Assembly: GCF_022761115.1 (NCBI RefSeq)
Contig: NZ_JAKWJS010000003.1
Coordinates: forward strand, 310,001-374,000
Length of the DNA stretch: 64,000 nt
From: Dyella sp. RRB7
Lineage (GTDB): Bacteria > Pseudomonadota > Gammaproteobacteria > Xanthomonadales > Rhodanobacteraceae
Direction: 5' to 3'
Below the pieces are notes generated by a model. The model was given only the letters and a program-made list of their open reading frames with translations. It had not been told where the DNA came from and ran no database searches. How positions within the stretch are numbered: position 1 is the first letter of the stretch; every line of letters starts with the position of its first letter. A program made the translations under genes and the position numbers. Shown here one piece after another: positions 19,985 to 32,749 of the stretch.

Positions 19985-21159
19985 GCGCCTGGATAGCGGT
20001 GCTCAACTGCGGCTCGTCCAGCATCAAGTTCGCGCTGTTCGACGCCTCGCGCACACCGCTGCCGCGCACCGCGCCGTGGAGCGGCAAAGTCGAAGGCATC
20101 GGTTCGCCGCAGGCGAGTTACCAGGAAAGTGGCGCGCCCTCCGAGCCGCTCGTGCTGGAAGCAGTCGATCCCTACCATGCCGCACTCGCCCACATCCGCG
20201 AACGCATCCAGGCGCGCTTGCAGGGTGATCGCCTGCTCGCGGTAGCGCACCGCGTGGTGCACGGCGGCGCCAAGTACTTCCTGCCGACCCGGATCGACGC
20301 ACAAGTGCTGGCCGACCTGCGCAGCTATATTCCGCTGGCGCCGCTGCACCAGCCGTTTGCGCTGGAGGCCATCGAGGTGCTGCTGCGCGAACGCCCGGAA
20401 CTGCCGCAAGTCGCGTGCTTCGATACCGCCTTCCACCACACCCTGCCCGATGTGGAAAAGGTACTGCCGCTGCCGTTCGAGAATTGGGAACGCGGCGTGC
20501 GCCGCTACGGCTTCCACGGCTTGTCCTATGCCTTCCTCTCGATCGCGCTGGCCGAACGCTACGGCGAGCGCGCGCGCGGACGCACCCTCTGCGCGCACCT
20601 GGGCAGCGGCGCCAGCCTGTGCGGCATGAACGACCTCAAAAGCGTGGCGACCACCATGGGTTTTTCGGCGCTGGACGGCCTGATGATGGGCACTCGCTGC
20701 GGCAGCCTGGATCCCGGCGTGGTGTTGTATCTGCTGGAGAGCGAGCGGCTCGACGCGCATGAGCTTGGCCAGTTGCTGTACCACCGTTCCGGCCTGCTCG
20801 GCGTCTCCGGCGTCTCGGCCGACCCACGCGAGCTGCTGCCGATCGAGAGCGGCAACGAACGCGTGACCCTGGCTCTCGCACTCTACGTGCGCCGCATCGT
20901 GCGCGAGATCGGCGCCCTGGTCGCCGTGCTCGGCGGCCTGGACCTGCTGGTATTCACGGCGGGCGTGGGCGAACACAATGCAGCGATCCGCGAACGCGTA
21001 TGCCATGACCTGGCCTATCTCGGCCTGGAACTGGATCCCGTCGCGAATCTCGCCAACGCGCCCATCATCTCCACCCCATCCAGCAGCGTGCCGGTGGCGG
21101 TGGAACCGACCAACGAGGAATGGATCGCCGCGCGCGACGCCATCGCAACCCTCGCCTAG
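19981..21159 (+). CDS. ackA: acetate (short-chain acyl) kinase
   Basis: It converts acyl-phosphate and ADP to acid and ATP. The 392-residue product shows the acetokinase family signatures VLNCGSSSIKFALFD at the start and the second motif RRYGFHGLSYAFLS, plus catalytic regions HRVVHGG and CAHLGSGASLCG. The GTG start at 19981 overlaps the previous stop as GTGA, giving translational coupling. Paired with the phosphotransacylase domain, it should recover ATP from acetyl-, propionyl- or butyryl-CoA; substrate is not decided by sequence. Confidence 0.94.
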   Translation: MSAWIAVLNCGSSSIKFALFDASRTPLPRTAPWSGKVEGIGSPQASYQESGAPSEPLVLEAVDPYHAALAHIRERIQARLQGDRLLAVAHRVVHGGAKYFLPTRIDAQVLADLRSYIPLAPLHQPFALEAIEVLLRERPELPQVACFDTAFHHTLPDVEKVLPLPFENWERGVRRYGFHGLSYAFLSIALAERYGERARGRTLCAHLGSGASLCGMNDLKSVATTMGFSALDGLMMGTRCGSLDPGVVLYLLESERLDAHELGQLLYHRSGLLGVSGVSADPRELLPIESGNERVTLALALYVRRIVREIGALVAVLGGLDLLVFTAGVGEHNAAIRERVCHDLAYLGLELDPVANLANAPIISTPSSSVPVAVEPTNEEWIAARDAIATLA

Positions 21160-21305
21160 GATCGCATCGACATCGCCATGGAGCCAGCCGCCATGGCCCG
21201 CCTAACCTTGATGCAAAAAGAAACGCACACGAGCGAACCAGTCGGTGCGGCAATCGCATGGCGAAGTGTCCATGCCGGCGCCCACGCGGCACTTTCTCCA
21301 GGCAT

Positions 21306-21330
21306 AAAAAAACCCCTGTAAAAACAGGGG
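21306..21330 (-). terminator. Rho-independent terminator of tRNA-Ser
   Basis: On the minus strand CCCCTG pairs with CAGGGG around a short A/T loop and is followed by seven T residues. This is the strongest terminator in the window and closes the csrA/tRNA transcription unit. It may also stop ackA read-through from the other side. Confidence 0.9.
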
Positions 21331-21341
21331 CTTTTCATTAC

Positions 21342-21434
21342 TGGCGGAGAGAGAGGGATTCGAACCCTCGATAAGGCTTTTGACCCTATACTCCCTTAGC
21401 AGGGGAGCCCCTTCGGCCTCTCGGGCATCTCTCC
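21342..21434 (-). tRNA. serV: tRNA-Ser(GCT)
   Basis: The 93-base gene folds as a class II tRNA: acceptor GGAGAGA pairs with TCTCTCC, discriminator G, and an encoded CCA. The anticodon loop CTGCTAA gives anticodon GCT, reading AGC/AGU serine codons. The variable arm is long, as expected for tRNA-Ser, and the T arm contains GGTTCGAATCC. Position just after csrA matches the common alaS-csrA-serV order. Confidence 0.97.
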
Positions 21435-21508
21435 AGTTTTGTCCGCATTTCTGCGGAGCCGGCAAGGATACTAAACCGGCATGCTCGAGGTAAAGCTTTT
21501 CTTGCTTG

Positions 21509-21715
21509 TCAGTGCTCGCCAGCCTCGCCGGAAGTGCTGCCATCCGGCTCGTGCTCGTTCTTGATCCGTTGATAGATCTCTTCGCGATGCACGGCTACGT
21601 TCTTGGGCGCATTGATGCCGATACGCACCTGATTGCCCTTCACGCCGAGAACGGTGACGGTCACCTCGTCACCGATCATCAAGGTTTCACCGACCCTGCG
21701 GGTCAGAATCAACAT
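21509..21715 (-). CDS. csrA: carbon storage regulator CsrA (RsmA)
   Basis: Dimeric RNA-binding protein that controls translation and stability of mRNAs by binding GGA motifs. The 68-residue product begins [18 protein letters not shown] and contains the conserved [19 protein letters not shown], including the RNA-contacting Arg of VHREEI. The ATG at 21715 is fixed by family alignment; its GGAG ribosome site (21724-21727) lies 8 bases upstream within AUGGA, a possible CsrA site. Gene order alaS-csrA-tRNA-Ser is conserved in gammaproteobacteria. Confidence 0.98.
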   Translation of the reverse strand: MLILTRRVGETLMIGDEVTVTVLGVKGNQVRIGINAPKNVAVHREEIYQRIKNEHEPDGSTSGEAGEH

Positions 21716-21978
21716 GTTTGCCACTCCATGAATACTTTGGTCATAGGCCAACAGACGGTGTCACCTCACCCCTGAGCTTCACCGTCTGGACAGTTCGACG
21801 AACTTACCCGCCGAAGGCCCTACCGCCTTCCCGGTTTGACAGACGAGGCATCCCCTGCAGATGCCATGTCGAGCAACACCGTCGCAACCATCGGTGTCGG
21901 CAGTATCTTGATACTAGCCGAGCGTCCGCGGGCAGCGCAATGCGTAAACGGGAGTACGGGGGCAATGGTTGACTGGCT
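21716..21978 (-). promoter_or_regulatory. alaS-csrA intergenic region and csrA leader
   Basis: These 263 bases carry a stem-loop with arms AGACGGTG and CACCGTCT (21753-21760 and 21780-21787) whose loop holds a GGGGUGAGG stretch on the mRNA strand. They also hold a palindrome, AGTATC-TT-GATACT (21902-21915), and the csrA ribosome site. The stem-loop plus the GGA-containing ribosome site resemble the structured leaders of autoregulated csrA genes; this is inference. No terminator for alaS with a T-run was seen. Confidence 0.4.
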
Positions 21979-24612
<2,634 letters not shown>

Positions 24613-24662
24613 GCAGTTGGGGACGACCTGTAGGAAAGGCCACGCCAAGGCCGCGCCGCCGA

Positions 24663-25163
24663 TCAGTCAGGCTCGTCGGCAGCGTCGTCCACGTCGGCGT
24701 GGGTAACATTCCGTACTGTGGCGGCGGGAAAGCCCCGACGCAAGAGGAATTGCGCCCGGCGGGCACGTTCCCCGGAGTCCGGCGCGGCCCCGGCGCCATA
24801 GCGTCGGCGCAGCTGGGCTGACGCGACGGCGGCCCAGTCCACCTCGGCGGCGTCCAGCACCTCGCGGATACGCGCGTCGGACAAGCCGTGGCTCTTGAGC
24901 TCCGCGCGCAATCGCATGGGGCCATAGCCCTGCCCCACGCGGCTGCGTACCAGCATTTCGGCGAAGCGGTCGTCGTCCTGGTAGTGCTGCTCGCCCAGGC
25001 GGTCGAGAGCCGCGCCGGCCTCCTCGCCCTCGTAGCCGCCCTGGCGCAGCTTGAGCTTCAGCTCGCGGCGGGAATGCTCCCGCCGCGCCAGCAGGCCCAG
25101 CGCCTTGCTATAGGCGCTGGGCTTGGGCTTCTGGTCGTCCCCGGCATCGGACCGGCGCTTCAT
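24663..25163 (-). CDS. recX: RecA regulator RecX
   Basis: A small all-helical protein that modulates RecA filaments. The 166-residue product has the three-repeat three-helix pattern: [20 protein letters not shown], then [20 protein letters not shown] with the family motif GYGPxRLRxEL, then the third repeat [11 protein letters not shown]. It is 18 bases after the interposed SDR gene and separated from recA by it, so an operon cinA-recA-SDR-recX is likely. A 33-residue Asp-rich tail is less conserved. Confidence 0.93.
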   Translation of the reverse strand: MKRRSDAGDDQKPKPSAYSKALGLLARREHSRRELKLKLRQGGYEGEEAGAALDRLGEQHYQDDDRFAEMLVRSRVGQGYGPMRLRAELKSHGLSDARIREVLDAAEVDWAAVASAQLRRRYGAGAAPDSGERARRAQFLLRRGFPAATVRNVTHADVDDAADEPD

Positions 25164-25181
25164 GGCATGGGCGCCGCTGGC

Positions 25182-25811
25182 TCAAAACACCTTGTAGACC
25201 TGGCCGGTCTGCAAGCCTTCCACGCTGCGGCTGAAAGCCAGCGCCGCACGGGCCGCCGTCACCGGCTCGAACCCGCGGAAATACGGCGCGTAGTCGCCCA
25301 TGGCCTCGACCAGCACGTTCGGACTCACCACGTTGATGCGCAGGCCACGCGGCAACTCGATGGCCGCCGCCCGCACGAACGCCTCCACCGCGCCGTTGAC
25401 CAGGCTGGCCGAACTGCCCTGGGCAATCGGCTGCTCGGACAGGATGCCGGTGGTGAGCGTGATGGAGCCGCCATCGCGCAGGTGATCGCGCGCGGCGAGG
25501 GCCAGGTTGACCTGGCCCATCAGCTTGTCCGTGATGCCCAGCGTGTGCTTCGACTCGCCGAACGCGGCCGGGGCGAAATCCGCCAGCGGGGCGAAGGTGA
25601 CGCGGCCGGTGGTGCTGATCACCGCGTCCAGCTCGCCGGCCTGGGCCAGCCCCGACCGGATGCTGGCCACGTCGGTGAGATCCATCCGCACGTCGCCGGA
25701 CTGGCGCCCGGCGGCGATCACCTCATGGCGCTGGCCCAGCTCGGCCGCCACCGCGCGCCCCAGCGTGCCGGACGCGCCCACCAGCAGGATGCGCAGACGT
25801 CGCTCGGCCAT
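25182..25811 (-). CDS. atypical short-chain dehydrogenase (Lin1944-like), between recA and recX
   Basis: A 209-residue Rossmann protein of unknown reaction. The nucleotide-binding glycine motif is present ([13 protein letters not shown]), as are DLTD and the [10 protein letters not shown] region. The usual catalytic Tyr-x3-Lys is missing: the aligned stretch [11 protein letters not shown] has Ala for Tyr and Asn for Lys. This matches the SDR subgroup named for Listeria Lin1944, noted for lacking the active-site residues. It begins only 2 bases after the recA stop, so it should be co-expressed with recA. Role unknown. Confidence 0.85.
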   Translation of the reverse strand: MAERRLRILLVGASGTLGRAVAAELGQRHEVIAAGRQSGDVRMDLTDVASIRSGLAQAGELDAVISTTGRVTFAPLADFAPAAFGESKHTLGITDKLMGQVNLALAARDHLRDGGSITLTTGILSEQPIAQGSSASLVNGAVEAFVRAAAIELPRGLRINVVSPNVLVEAMGDYAPYFRGFEPVTAARAALAFSRSVEGLQTGQVYKVF

Positions 25812-25813
25812 GC

Positions 25814-26851
<1,038 letters not shown>

Positions 26852-26881
26852 CGTCTTGAATCCTGGGGGGCAGTGAATGAA

Positions 26882-26894
26882 GGGCATGATGCCC
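26882..26894 (-). promoter_or_regulatory. inverted repeat in the recA leader
   Basis: A perfect GGGCAT-N-ATGCCC palindrome 31 bases before the recA start. It may be an operator or a small RNA hairpin. It does not match the known xanthomonad or E. coli LexA boxes. Confidence 0.3.
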
Positions 26895-26925
26895 GCGACT
26901 AGTCTCACGGGCTGCGATCTGTGAC

Positions 26926-26958
26926 GGGAAAGTATCCCACACCGGTCAAGCCTGTCCG
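26926..26958 (-). promoter_or_regulatory. recA: candidate recA promoter with overlapping inverted repeat
   Basis: On the minus strand CGGACA (26953-26958) and GATACT (26931-26936) form a plausible -35/-10 pair with a 16-base spacer. The -10 sits inside a second GGG-N7-CCC inverted repeat (26926-26938), so a repressor there would block transcription. No canonical LexA site is visible. Promoter strength and the true regulator are inferred only. Confidence 0.35.
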
Positions 26959-26973
26959 GGGCGGTGCGTCGAC

Positions 26974-27480
26974 TCAGTCCGTCAGCGTCCTGAGCACGCC
27001 GCTGAGCGCGGCCGCCACGGTTTGCCGGCGCACCGCCTCGCGGTCGCCGCCGAAGTGGAACAGCGTGGCATGGGCATAGCCGCCACGCCGTTTCCAGCTG
27101 ATCCAGACCGTGCCCACGGGCTTCTCGACGGTGCCGCCGCTGGGCCCGGCGATGCCGGTGACGGCCACCGCCACGCCGGCACCGAAGCGGGCGAGCGCGC
27201 CGGAAACCATTTCCAGCGCGGTTTCCTCGCTCACCGCACCAGTACGCTCCAGCGTGCGCGGGTTGACGCCGAGCAAGGCCTCCTTGGCCCCGTAGCTATA
27301 GGTCACCACGCCGGCGTCGAACCAGGCCGAGCTGCCGGGCAAGTCGGTCAGCGTCTTGGCGATCCAGCCGCCGGTGCACGACTCGGCGGTGACCACCATC
27401 AGGCGCCGCTGCAGGGCGCCCTCGGCCACCTGCTCGGCCAGGGCCTTGAGCTCGGCATCGGTGGGAACGGACAACGACAT
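26974..27480 (-). CDS. CinA-family C-terminal domain protein (NMN amidohydrolase, PncC-like)
   Basis: The 168-residue product is the stand-alone CinA C-terminal domain, which in E. coli PncC deamidates nicotinamide mononucleotide to nicotinate mononucleotide. Diagnostic stretches are [34 protein letters not shown] and [20 protein letters not shown]. The start at 27480 has GGGAG upstream. It lies directly upstream of recA, the usual cinA-recA neighbourhood, and may be co-transcribed, though recA has a candidate promoter of its own. Confidence 0.92.
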   Translation of the reverse strand: MSLSVPTDAELKALAEQVAEGALQRRLMVVTAESCTGGWIAKTLTDLPGSSAWFDAGVVTYSYGAKEALLGVNPRTLERTGAVSEETALEMVSGALARFGAGVAVAVTGIAGPSGGTVEKPVGTVWISWKRRGGYAHATLFHFGGDREAVRRQTVAAALSGVLRTLTD

Positions 27481-27532
27481 GGAGCACTCCCGCGGGGCAG
27501 GCCGGTATCGCACCGGCGCGAAGCCGCCTGTT

Positions 27533-28009
27533 CTACCCCTTCCGCGCCGCCCGGCCAAGGTCTTGACGGCGGGCACGCCACCGGTATCCCCACGCTCCCG
27601 CCAGCAGCGCCGGCAGGAACAGCCCGGCCTCGCGCGCGCTGCCTGGCAAGGCAGCCAGCAACGCCACGGCGGGCCCAGGGCAATAGCCGCTGAGGCCCCA
27701 GCCCAAGCCGAACAGCAATGCGCCAACGACCAGCGGCCGGTCGATGCGCGTGGCCGTGGGCAGGTCGAAACGCTCCGCCAGCAGCGGGGCCCTGCGCCGG
27801 AGGATGAACGGAAACGCGACACTGGCCACGCCCGTCGCTCCGCCCAGCACCAGCAACAGGCTGGGGTCCCAGGACGCACCCACGTCGAGAAAGCCAAGCA
27901 CCTTCTGCGGATGCGTCATCGCCGACAGCGCCAGCCCGGCACCGAAGACCAGGCCCGCCGCGAAGGCGGCGAGCAGCGCCCACCCGGTCAGGCTTCTGTT
28001 CGTGTGCAA
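27533..28009 (-). CDS. YeeE/YedE-type transporter, second half (DUF6691)
   Basis: A membrane protein of 158 residues with four or so helices and the Cys-containing motif GLGWGLSGYCPGPAVAL of YeeE/YedE thiosulfate/sulfur-compound transporters. It pairs with the adjacent half-transporter. No ATG precedes the first helix; the TTG at 28009, with a G-rich ribosome-site-like stretch before it, gives the best start and lies 2 bases past the upstream stop. Likely forms a heteromeric pore with its partner. Confidence 0.85.
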   Translation of the reverse strand: MHTNRSLTGWALLAAFAAGLVFGAGLALSAMTHPQKVLGFLDVGASWDPSLLLVLGGATGVASVAFPFILRRRAPLLAERFDLPTATRIDRPLVVGALLFGLGWGLSGYCPGPAVALLAALPGSAREAGLFLPALLAGAWGYRWRARRQDLGRAARKG

Positions 28010-28011
28010 GG

Positions 28012-28449
28012 CTAGCCCCCCAGCCAGTGGCGAAGCACGCTCGCCGTGAACATGCCCGTGAGCAGGAACACCAGCGTCGCCACCAGCGAGCGCGGCGACC
28101 GCCGGGCCAACCCGCAGACACCGTGCCCACTGGTACAACCGTGGCTCATCGCCGTGCCGTATCCAACCAGCAAGCCGGCGACGATCAGCAACCATGCCGG
28201 AAAATGCGCGCGACTCACCGGCGCCTGCACGCCGAACGGGCCACCGAACCGATACAGCAGCGCCGCCCCGGCAACCAGCCCCAACAGGAACAGCGCGCGC
28301 CAGGCCAGCTCGATCCGCCGCGAAAACGGCAACGCCCCCACGATGCCGCTGATGCCCGCCATACGCCCCAGCGACAGTAGGAGCAGGCTGGCGCCGCCCC
28401 CGATCAGCAAACCGCCGAGTAATGCGCTGACAGGCGTGAACGAGGACAT
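28012..28449 (-). CDS. YeeE/YedE-type transporter, first half
   Basis: A 145-residue inner-membrane protein with the family motif SHGCTSGHGVCGLARRSPRS, whose cysteines are thought to relay thiosulfate-type substrates in TsuA. Helices: ALLGGLLIGGGASLLLLSLG, LAWRALFLLGLVAGAALLY, FPAWLLIVAGLLVGYG and a C-terminal one. It is translated just before the second half. Such pairs often sit with an ArsR regulator and persulfide dioxygenase; neither is seen here. Confidence 0.88.
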   Translation of the reverse strand: MSSFTPVSALLGGLLIGGGASLLLLSLGRMAGISGIVGALPFSRRIELAWRALFLLGLVAGAALLYRFGGPFGVQAPVSRAHFPAWLLIVAGLLVGYGTAMSHGCTSGHGVCGLARRSPRSLVATLVFLLTGMFTASVLRHWLGG

Positions 28450-28475
28450 GGCAAGCGGCCTATTCGATCGGAGGG

Positions 28476-29747
28476 CTAGATTTTCCACGCATAAGCGAAG
28501 CCTAGCGAGTTCTCGCTGAGGGAAATATCCGCGTTTCCGCCACCGAACGGGGGCGGAATCGAATCGACGCCGTTGACGGTCTTCTCGAACGCATGGCTGT
28601 AGTAGAAGCTCAATTCCCCGCGGGCACTGGTTTGCCAGGTGGCGCCCACGCTGACCTGGTTCTGCACCACACCCGGCGCGAGGATATTGAAGAACGTCTG
28701 GCTGGACGGAATCGGTTGCTGCGCGTGACTGAAGCCGCCGCGCAAGGTCAGCGTGGGCGAATACGCATAACTGGCTGCCAGCTTGTACACGTTGATGTCG
28801 CGCCAGCCGAAGCCCGCCCCGTTGGCCGAACCCAACGCATTGCCCTGCAGCAGGTTGGCCAGCGGATTGCCGATGGAATGCGTTTGCGCGTAGAGGATGC
28901 GCTGGACATCGCCCAGCAGGGTCAGCCCGGAGGTCACGCGGTATGACGCGCCGATACCGAAATTCTGCGGGATGTCGAAGCTGCCCGACTGCGCGAACAG
29001 ACCCTGATAGCCGTGGAACGAACCGGGAATCTTCGACGACCACGTCGCGCCCAGCGACAGGTTGTCGCCGAAGCGACCCGTCCAGCCCACGCGCGCACCC
29101 ACGCCCACCGAAGTGGAATAGCCCGTATTGGTCACCTGGTTCGGCGCCTGCGAAAACGCGGTGAACGGCGTCAAGCCTTCCGCATAGAAACGCTGCCAGG
29201 CGATGTTCGCGCCGATGCCGATCGACTGGGTCGGGGTGATCGTGTACGCCACCGTGGGCGTCAACACGATCTGCTGCAGGTTCACGCCCGCCTCGCCCCG
29301 GCCACCGAACGCCGCGTAAGGATTGTCGTGGTAACCGGTGTTCATGCCGCCGTTGGCGGTCAGGGAAAGGCCGAAGTAGAGATCGTCCGCCACCCGTCGC
29401 GTATAGCCCGCCTCCGGCAGCAGGAAATAGCGCACCGCATTGCCGGAATAGGCACCGTTCGCGCCATAGAGATTGCCGCTGATCGTCGATGAACGGTGCG
29501 GGTTGAACACCGTCAGGCCCACGTCCACCCGATCGCCGACGAAGGCGATGCCGGCCGGATTGATGTACCCCGCCAGCGCATCCACCGGAAACGCAATGCC
29601 CGCGCCGCCCAGCCCATTGGACTGCACGCTCGACCCATTGGTGAAATAGCCATTGGTCGCCGCTGCAGCAGCCGGCAGCAACGCCATGGCCAACGCCAAC
29701 ACCCCAAGACGCCCTTTACCCAGGCTATGAACCCGTTGCTGCGACAT
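28476..29747 (-). CDS. outer-membrane transport protein, FadL/OmpP1/TodX family
   Basis: A 423-residue beta-barrel for uptake of fatty acids or other hydrophobic compounds. A signal peptide (LGVLALAMALLPAAAAA) precedes the FadL N-terminal hatch ATNGYFTNGSSVQSNGLGGA, followed by INPAGIA. The barrel strands alternate through the rest and the C-terminus is a short WKI. The substrate cannot be read from sequence. It is divergent from mutS and has a recognisable sigma-70 promoter. Confidence 0.9.
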   Translation of the reverse strand: MSQQRVHSLGKGRLGVLALAMALLPAAAAATNGYFTNGSSVQSNGLGGAGIAFPVDALAGYINPAGIAFVGDRVDVGLTVFNPHRSSTISGNLYGANGAYSGNAVRYFLLPEAGYTRRVADDLYFGLSLTANGGMNTGYHDNPYAAFGGRGEAGVNLQQIVLTPTVAYTITPTQSIGIGANIAWQRFYAEGLTPFTAFSQAPNQVTNTGYSTSVGVGARVGWTGRFGDNLSLGATWSSKIPGSFHGYQGLFAQSGSFDIPQNFGIGASYRVTSGLTLLGDVQRILYAQTHSIGNPLANLLQGNALGSANGAGFGWRDINVYKLAASYAYSPTLTLRGGFSHAQQPIPSSQTFFNILAPGVVQNQVSVGATWQTSARGELSFYYSHAFEKTVNGVDSIPPPFGGGNADISLSENSLGFAYAWKI

Positions 29748-29779
29748 GTCCCGCCCCTGACACTGAGGATAAATGTCAT

Positions 29780-29808
29780 GTATAGCTATCGGGTATGCCG
29801 GCTACCAA
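29780..29808 (-). promoter_or_regulatory. sigma-70 promoter of the FadL-family gene
   Basis: On the minus strand TTGGTA (29803-29808) and CTATAC (29780-29785) are separated by 17 bases, a good match to the consensus. It lies about 33 bases upstream of the start at 29747. Confidence 0.6.
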
Positions 29809-30050
29809 ATGGCCTCTGCGCATATGGTCATGACGCCAGGTGATAACCCCCACAGCCCCGCCTGGCACGCCACTCCATGCTCAACAAGTTCAGGCGGAGT
29901 CGCTACAGTGGCGGCTTTGACTTTCCCGTGTCCCGGGCACGTCCGTGCACGAAATGTTGCGGACGTTGGGATTTACCCCCAAGCCGGAACACCGGCCGGG
30001 TTTCCACGCGACCGCACAACCTCCATCCCACCGAAGATAGCCAGCCGTAG
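29809..30050. promoter_or_regulatory. remainder of the FadL-mutS intergenic region
   Basis: With the promoter above this completes a 303-base divergent spacer. It must contain the mutS promoter, but no well-spaced -35/-10 pair was found. No ORF, repeat or strong hairpin stands out. Confidence 0.35.
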
Positions 30051-32675
30051 ATGACTGAAATACTTAAGGATCACTCACCCGTCATGCGCCAGTACCTGTC
30101 GGCCAAGGCCGAACATCCGGAGGTGCTGCTGTTTTTCCGCATGGGTGATTTCTACGAGCTGTTCTACGACGACGCGCGCAAGGCCGCGCGCCTGCTGGAC
30201 ATCACGCTCACCCAGCGCGGCCAGTCGGCGGGCCAGCCCATTCCGATGGCGGGCGTGCCGTATCACGCCGTGGAGAACTACCTGGCGCGCCTGGTGCGGC
30301 TGGGCGAGTCGGTGGCCATCTGCGAGCAGATCGGCGATCCCGCCACTTCGAAGGGGCCGGTGGAACGCAAGGTGGTGCGCATCGTCACGCCGGGTACGGT
30401 GACCGATGCGGCGCTGCTGGAGGAACGCCGCGACAACCTGCTGATGGCCATCGCAGCTGGGGCCGGTGGCGCCTACGGCCTGGCGTGGGTGGATCTGAGC
30501 AGCGGGCGTTTCCTGCTCAGCGAGGTACCCACCGCCGAAGCCCTGGCCTCGGAACTGGCACGCCTGCAGCCGGCGGAAACCCTGGTGGGCGAGGACGTGG
30601 TATGGCCGAAGTTCGTCAGCGGCCTGCCCGGCCTGCGCAAGCGTCCGCCGTGGCATTTCGATAGCGACGCGGCGCGGCGCGAACTCATCCGCTTCTTCGG
30701 CACGCGCGATCTCGGCGGCTTCGGCGTGGACAAGCTGCCGCTGGCCGTCGCCGCCGCCGGCTGTCTGCTCGGCTATGTCGAGGAGACGCAAAAGAGCGCA
30801 TTGCCGCATCTGTCGGGCATGGCGGTGGAAAGCGCCGGCGACACCATCGCGCTGGACGCCGCCACCCGCCGCAACCTGGAACTGGACACCCATCCCAGCG
30901 GACGCACCGAGCACACCCTGCTGGGTGTGCTGGACGAAACCGTGACGCCGATGGGCGCGCGCCTGCTGCGTCGCTGGCTCAATCGCCCGCTACGCTCGCG
31001 CGACCTGCTGCGCGCCCGCCACCAGGCCATCGGCACGCTGATCGACAGCCGCCAGCACGAAACGCTACGCGAGCAACTGCGCGGCATCGGTGACCTGGAA
31101 CGCATCCTGGCCCGCGTGGCGCTGCGCTCGGCGCGGCCACGCGACCTGTCCACCCTGCGCGATGGCCTGGCCGCCGCGCCGAGGTTGGCTCGTGCACTCT
31201 TCCCTGAGCGCGAAGATCAAGAAGCGGCCATCCATGGCCGCACTCTTCAACAAGATCTCAGCCCATTGCTGGCCGCGCTGGTGGCGCGCATCGGCGATCA
31301 TGCCGACACCGCTGCCCTGCTCGCCCAGGCGGTGGTACCGCAGCCGCCCGTGCTGCAGCGGGACGGCGGCGTCATCGCCGACGGCTATGACGCCGAGCTC
31401 GACGAGCTGCGCCGCCTGGCCACTCATGCCGACCAATACCTGGTCGAGCTGGAAGAACGCGAGAAGGCCGCCAGCGGCATCGCCACGCTCAAGGTCGGCT
31501 ACAACCGCGTGCATGGCTATTACATCGAGATCAGCAAGGGCCAGGCCGACAAGGCGCCGACGCACTACACGCGCCGGCAGACCACCAAGAATGCCGAGCG
31601 CTACATTACCGAGGAACTGAAGGCCTTCGAGGACAAGGTGCTCTCGGCCAAGGAACGCTCGCTGATGCGCGAGCGGGCGCTGTACGAGGCGTTGCTCGAT
31701 AGCTTGATCGCACGGCTGGAGCCGCTGAAGAACGCCGCCTCGGCGATGGCCGAACTCGACGTCATCGCCACGCTCGCCGAGCGCGCCACCACGCTGGACT
31801 GGAGCGCGCCGGAGCTGTCCGACGCGCCGGGCATCACGATCGAGCGCGGCCGCCACCCGGTGGTGGAAAAAGTACGCGAGGAACCGTTCGAGCCCAATGA
31901 CCTGGTGCTGGACGACAACCGCCGCATGCTGGTGATCACCGGCCCGAACATGGGCGGTAAATCCACCTACATGCGCCAGAACGCGCTGATCGTGCTGCTC
32001 GCGCATATCGGCAGCTACGTGCCGGCCTCGCGCGCGGTGATCGGCCCGATCGACCGCATCTTCACCCGCATCGGCGCGGGCGACGACCTGTCGCGCGGCC
32101 AGTCCACCTTCATGGTGGAAATGAGCGAGACGGCCAACATCCTGCACAACGCCACCGAACACAGCCTGGTACTGATGGACGAAGTGGGTCGCGGCACCAG
32201 CACCTACGATGGCTTGGCGCTGGCTCGCGCCGCCGCGGTGCACCTGGCAGCCAGCAGTCGCTCGTACACCTTGTTCGCCACGCACTACTTCGAGCTGACC
32301 GAACTGGCCAACGAATACCCGTCGATTGCCAACGTGCATCTGGACGCCGTGGAATACGGCGAGCAGTTGGTGTTCATGCACGCAGTGAAGGAAGGCCCGG
32401 CCAACCGCAGCTTCGGCCTGCAGGTGGCGGCCCTGGCGGGTCTGCCCAAATCGGTGATTGCCGATGCGCGGCGCACCTTGGCCGAACTCGAGCGCGGCAT
32501 GTACCAGCAGGCCTCTTCGGCGAGCAGCAAGGCAACGGCACAGGAATCGCCACAACTGGGCTTGTTCGCCGCCGCGCCCTCGGTGGTGGAACGCGCGCTG
32601 GAAGACATCGATCCCGACGCGCTGTCGCCGCGCGAGGCCCTGGAGGCGCTTTACCGTCTCAAGTCACTGGCTTGA
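30051..32675 (+). CDS. mutS: DNA mismatch repair ATPase MutS
   Basis: It recognises mismatches and recruits MutL. The 874-residue product has the mismatch-binding motif [14 protein letters not shown] with the wedge Phe near residue 35, connector and lever domains, the clamp, and the C-terminal ATPase with Walker [25 protein letters not shown], Walker [17 protein letters not shown] and ATHYFELT. Length is typical (853 in E. coli). The start at 30051 has a poor ribosome site; an ATG at 30084 is an alternative but would trim the conserved N-terminus. Confidence 0.97.
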   Translation: MTEILKDHSPVMRQYLSAKAEHPEVLLFFRMGDFYELFYDDARKAARLLDITLTQRGQSAGQPIPMAGVPYHAVENYLARLVRLGESVAICEQIGDPATSKGPVERKVVRIVTPGTVTDAALLEERRDNLLMAIAAGAGGAYGLAWVDLSSGRFLLSEVPTAEALASELARLQPAETLVGEDVVWPKFVSGLPGLRKRPPWHFDSDAARRELIRFFGTRDLGGFGVDKLPLAVAAAGCLLGYVEETQKSALPHLSGMAVESAGDTIALDAATRRNLELDTHPSGRTEHTLLGVLDETVTPMGARLLRRWLNRPLRSRDLLRARHQAIGTLIDSRQHETLREQLRGIGDLERILARVALRSARPRDLSTLRDGLAAAPRLARALFPEREDQEAAIHGRTLQQDLSPLLAALVARIGDHADTAALLAQAVVPQPPVLQRDGGVIADGYDAELDELRRLATHADQYLVELEEREKAASGIATLKVGYNRVHGYYIEISKGQADKAPTHYTRRQTTKNAERYITEELKAFEDKVLSAKERSLMRERALYEALLDSLIARLEPLKNAASAMAELDVIATLAERATTLDWSAPELSDAPGITIERGRHPVVEKVREEPFEPNDLVLDDNRRMLVITGPNMGGKSTYMRQNALIVLLAHIGSYVPASRAVIGPIDRIFTRIGAGDDLSRGQSTFMVEMSETANILHNATEHSLVLMDEVGRGTSTYDGLALARAAAVHLAASSRSYTLFATHYFELTELANEYPSIANVHLDAVEYGEQLVFMHAVKEGPANRSFGLQVAALAGLPKSVIADARRTLAELERGMYQQASSASSKATAQESPQLGLFAAAPSVVERALEDIDPDALSPREALEALYRLKSLA

Positions 32676-32683
32676 TCCGCAGG

Positions 32684-32711
32684 CGTGGGCGTTCCCTCGG
32701 GAACGCCCACG
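32684..32711. terminator. GC-rich hairpin after mutS
   Basis: CGTGGGCGTTCCC pairs with GGGAACGCCCACG over 12-13 bp with a minimal loop. There is no T-run. It sits between the convergent mutS and the small gene at 32750 and could stop or stabilise either transcript. It may also be a copy of a dispersed REP-like element; no second copy is seen in this window. Confidence 0.5.
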
Positions 32712-32749
32712 GGCGGTAAGCCGAGCCGCGTCCATCTGCAACATGCGGA

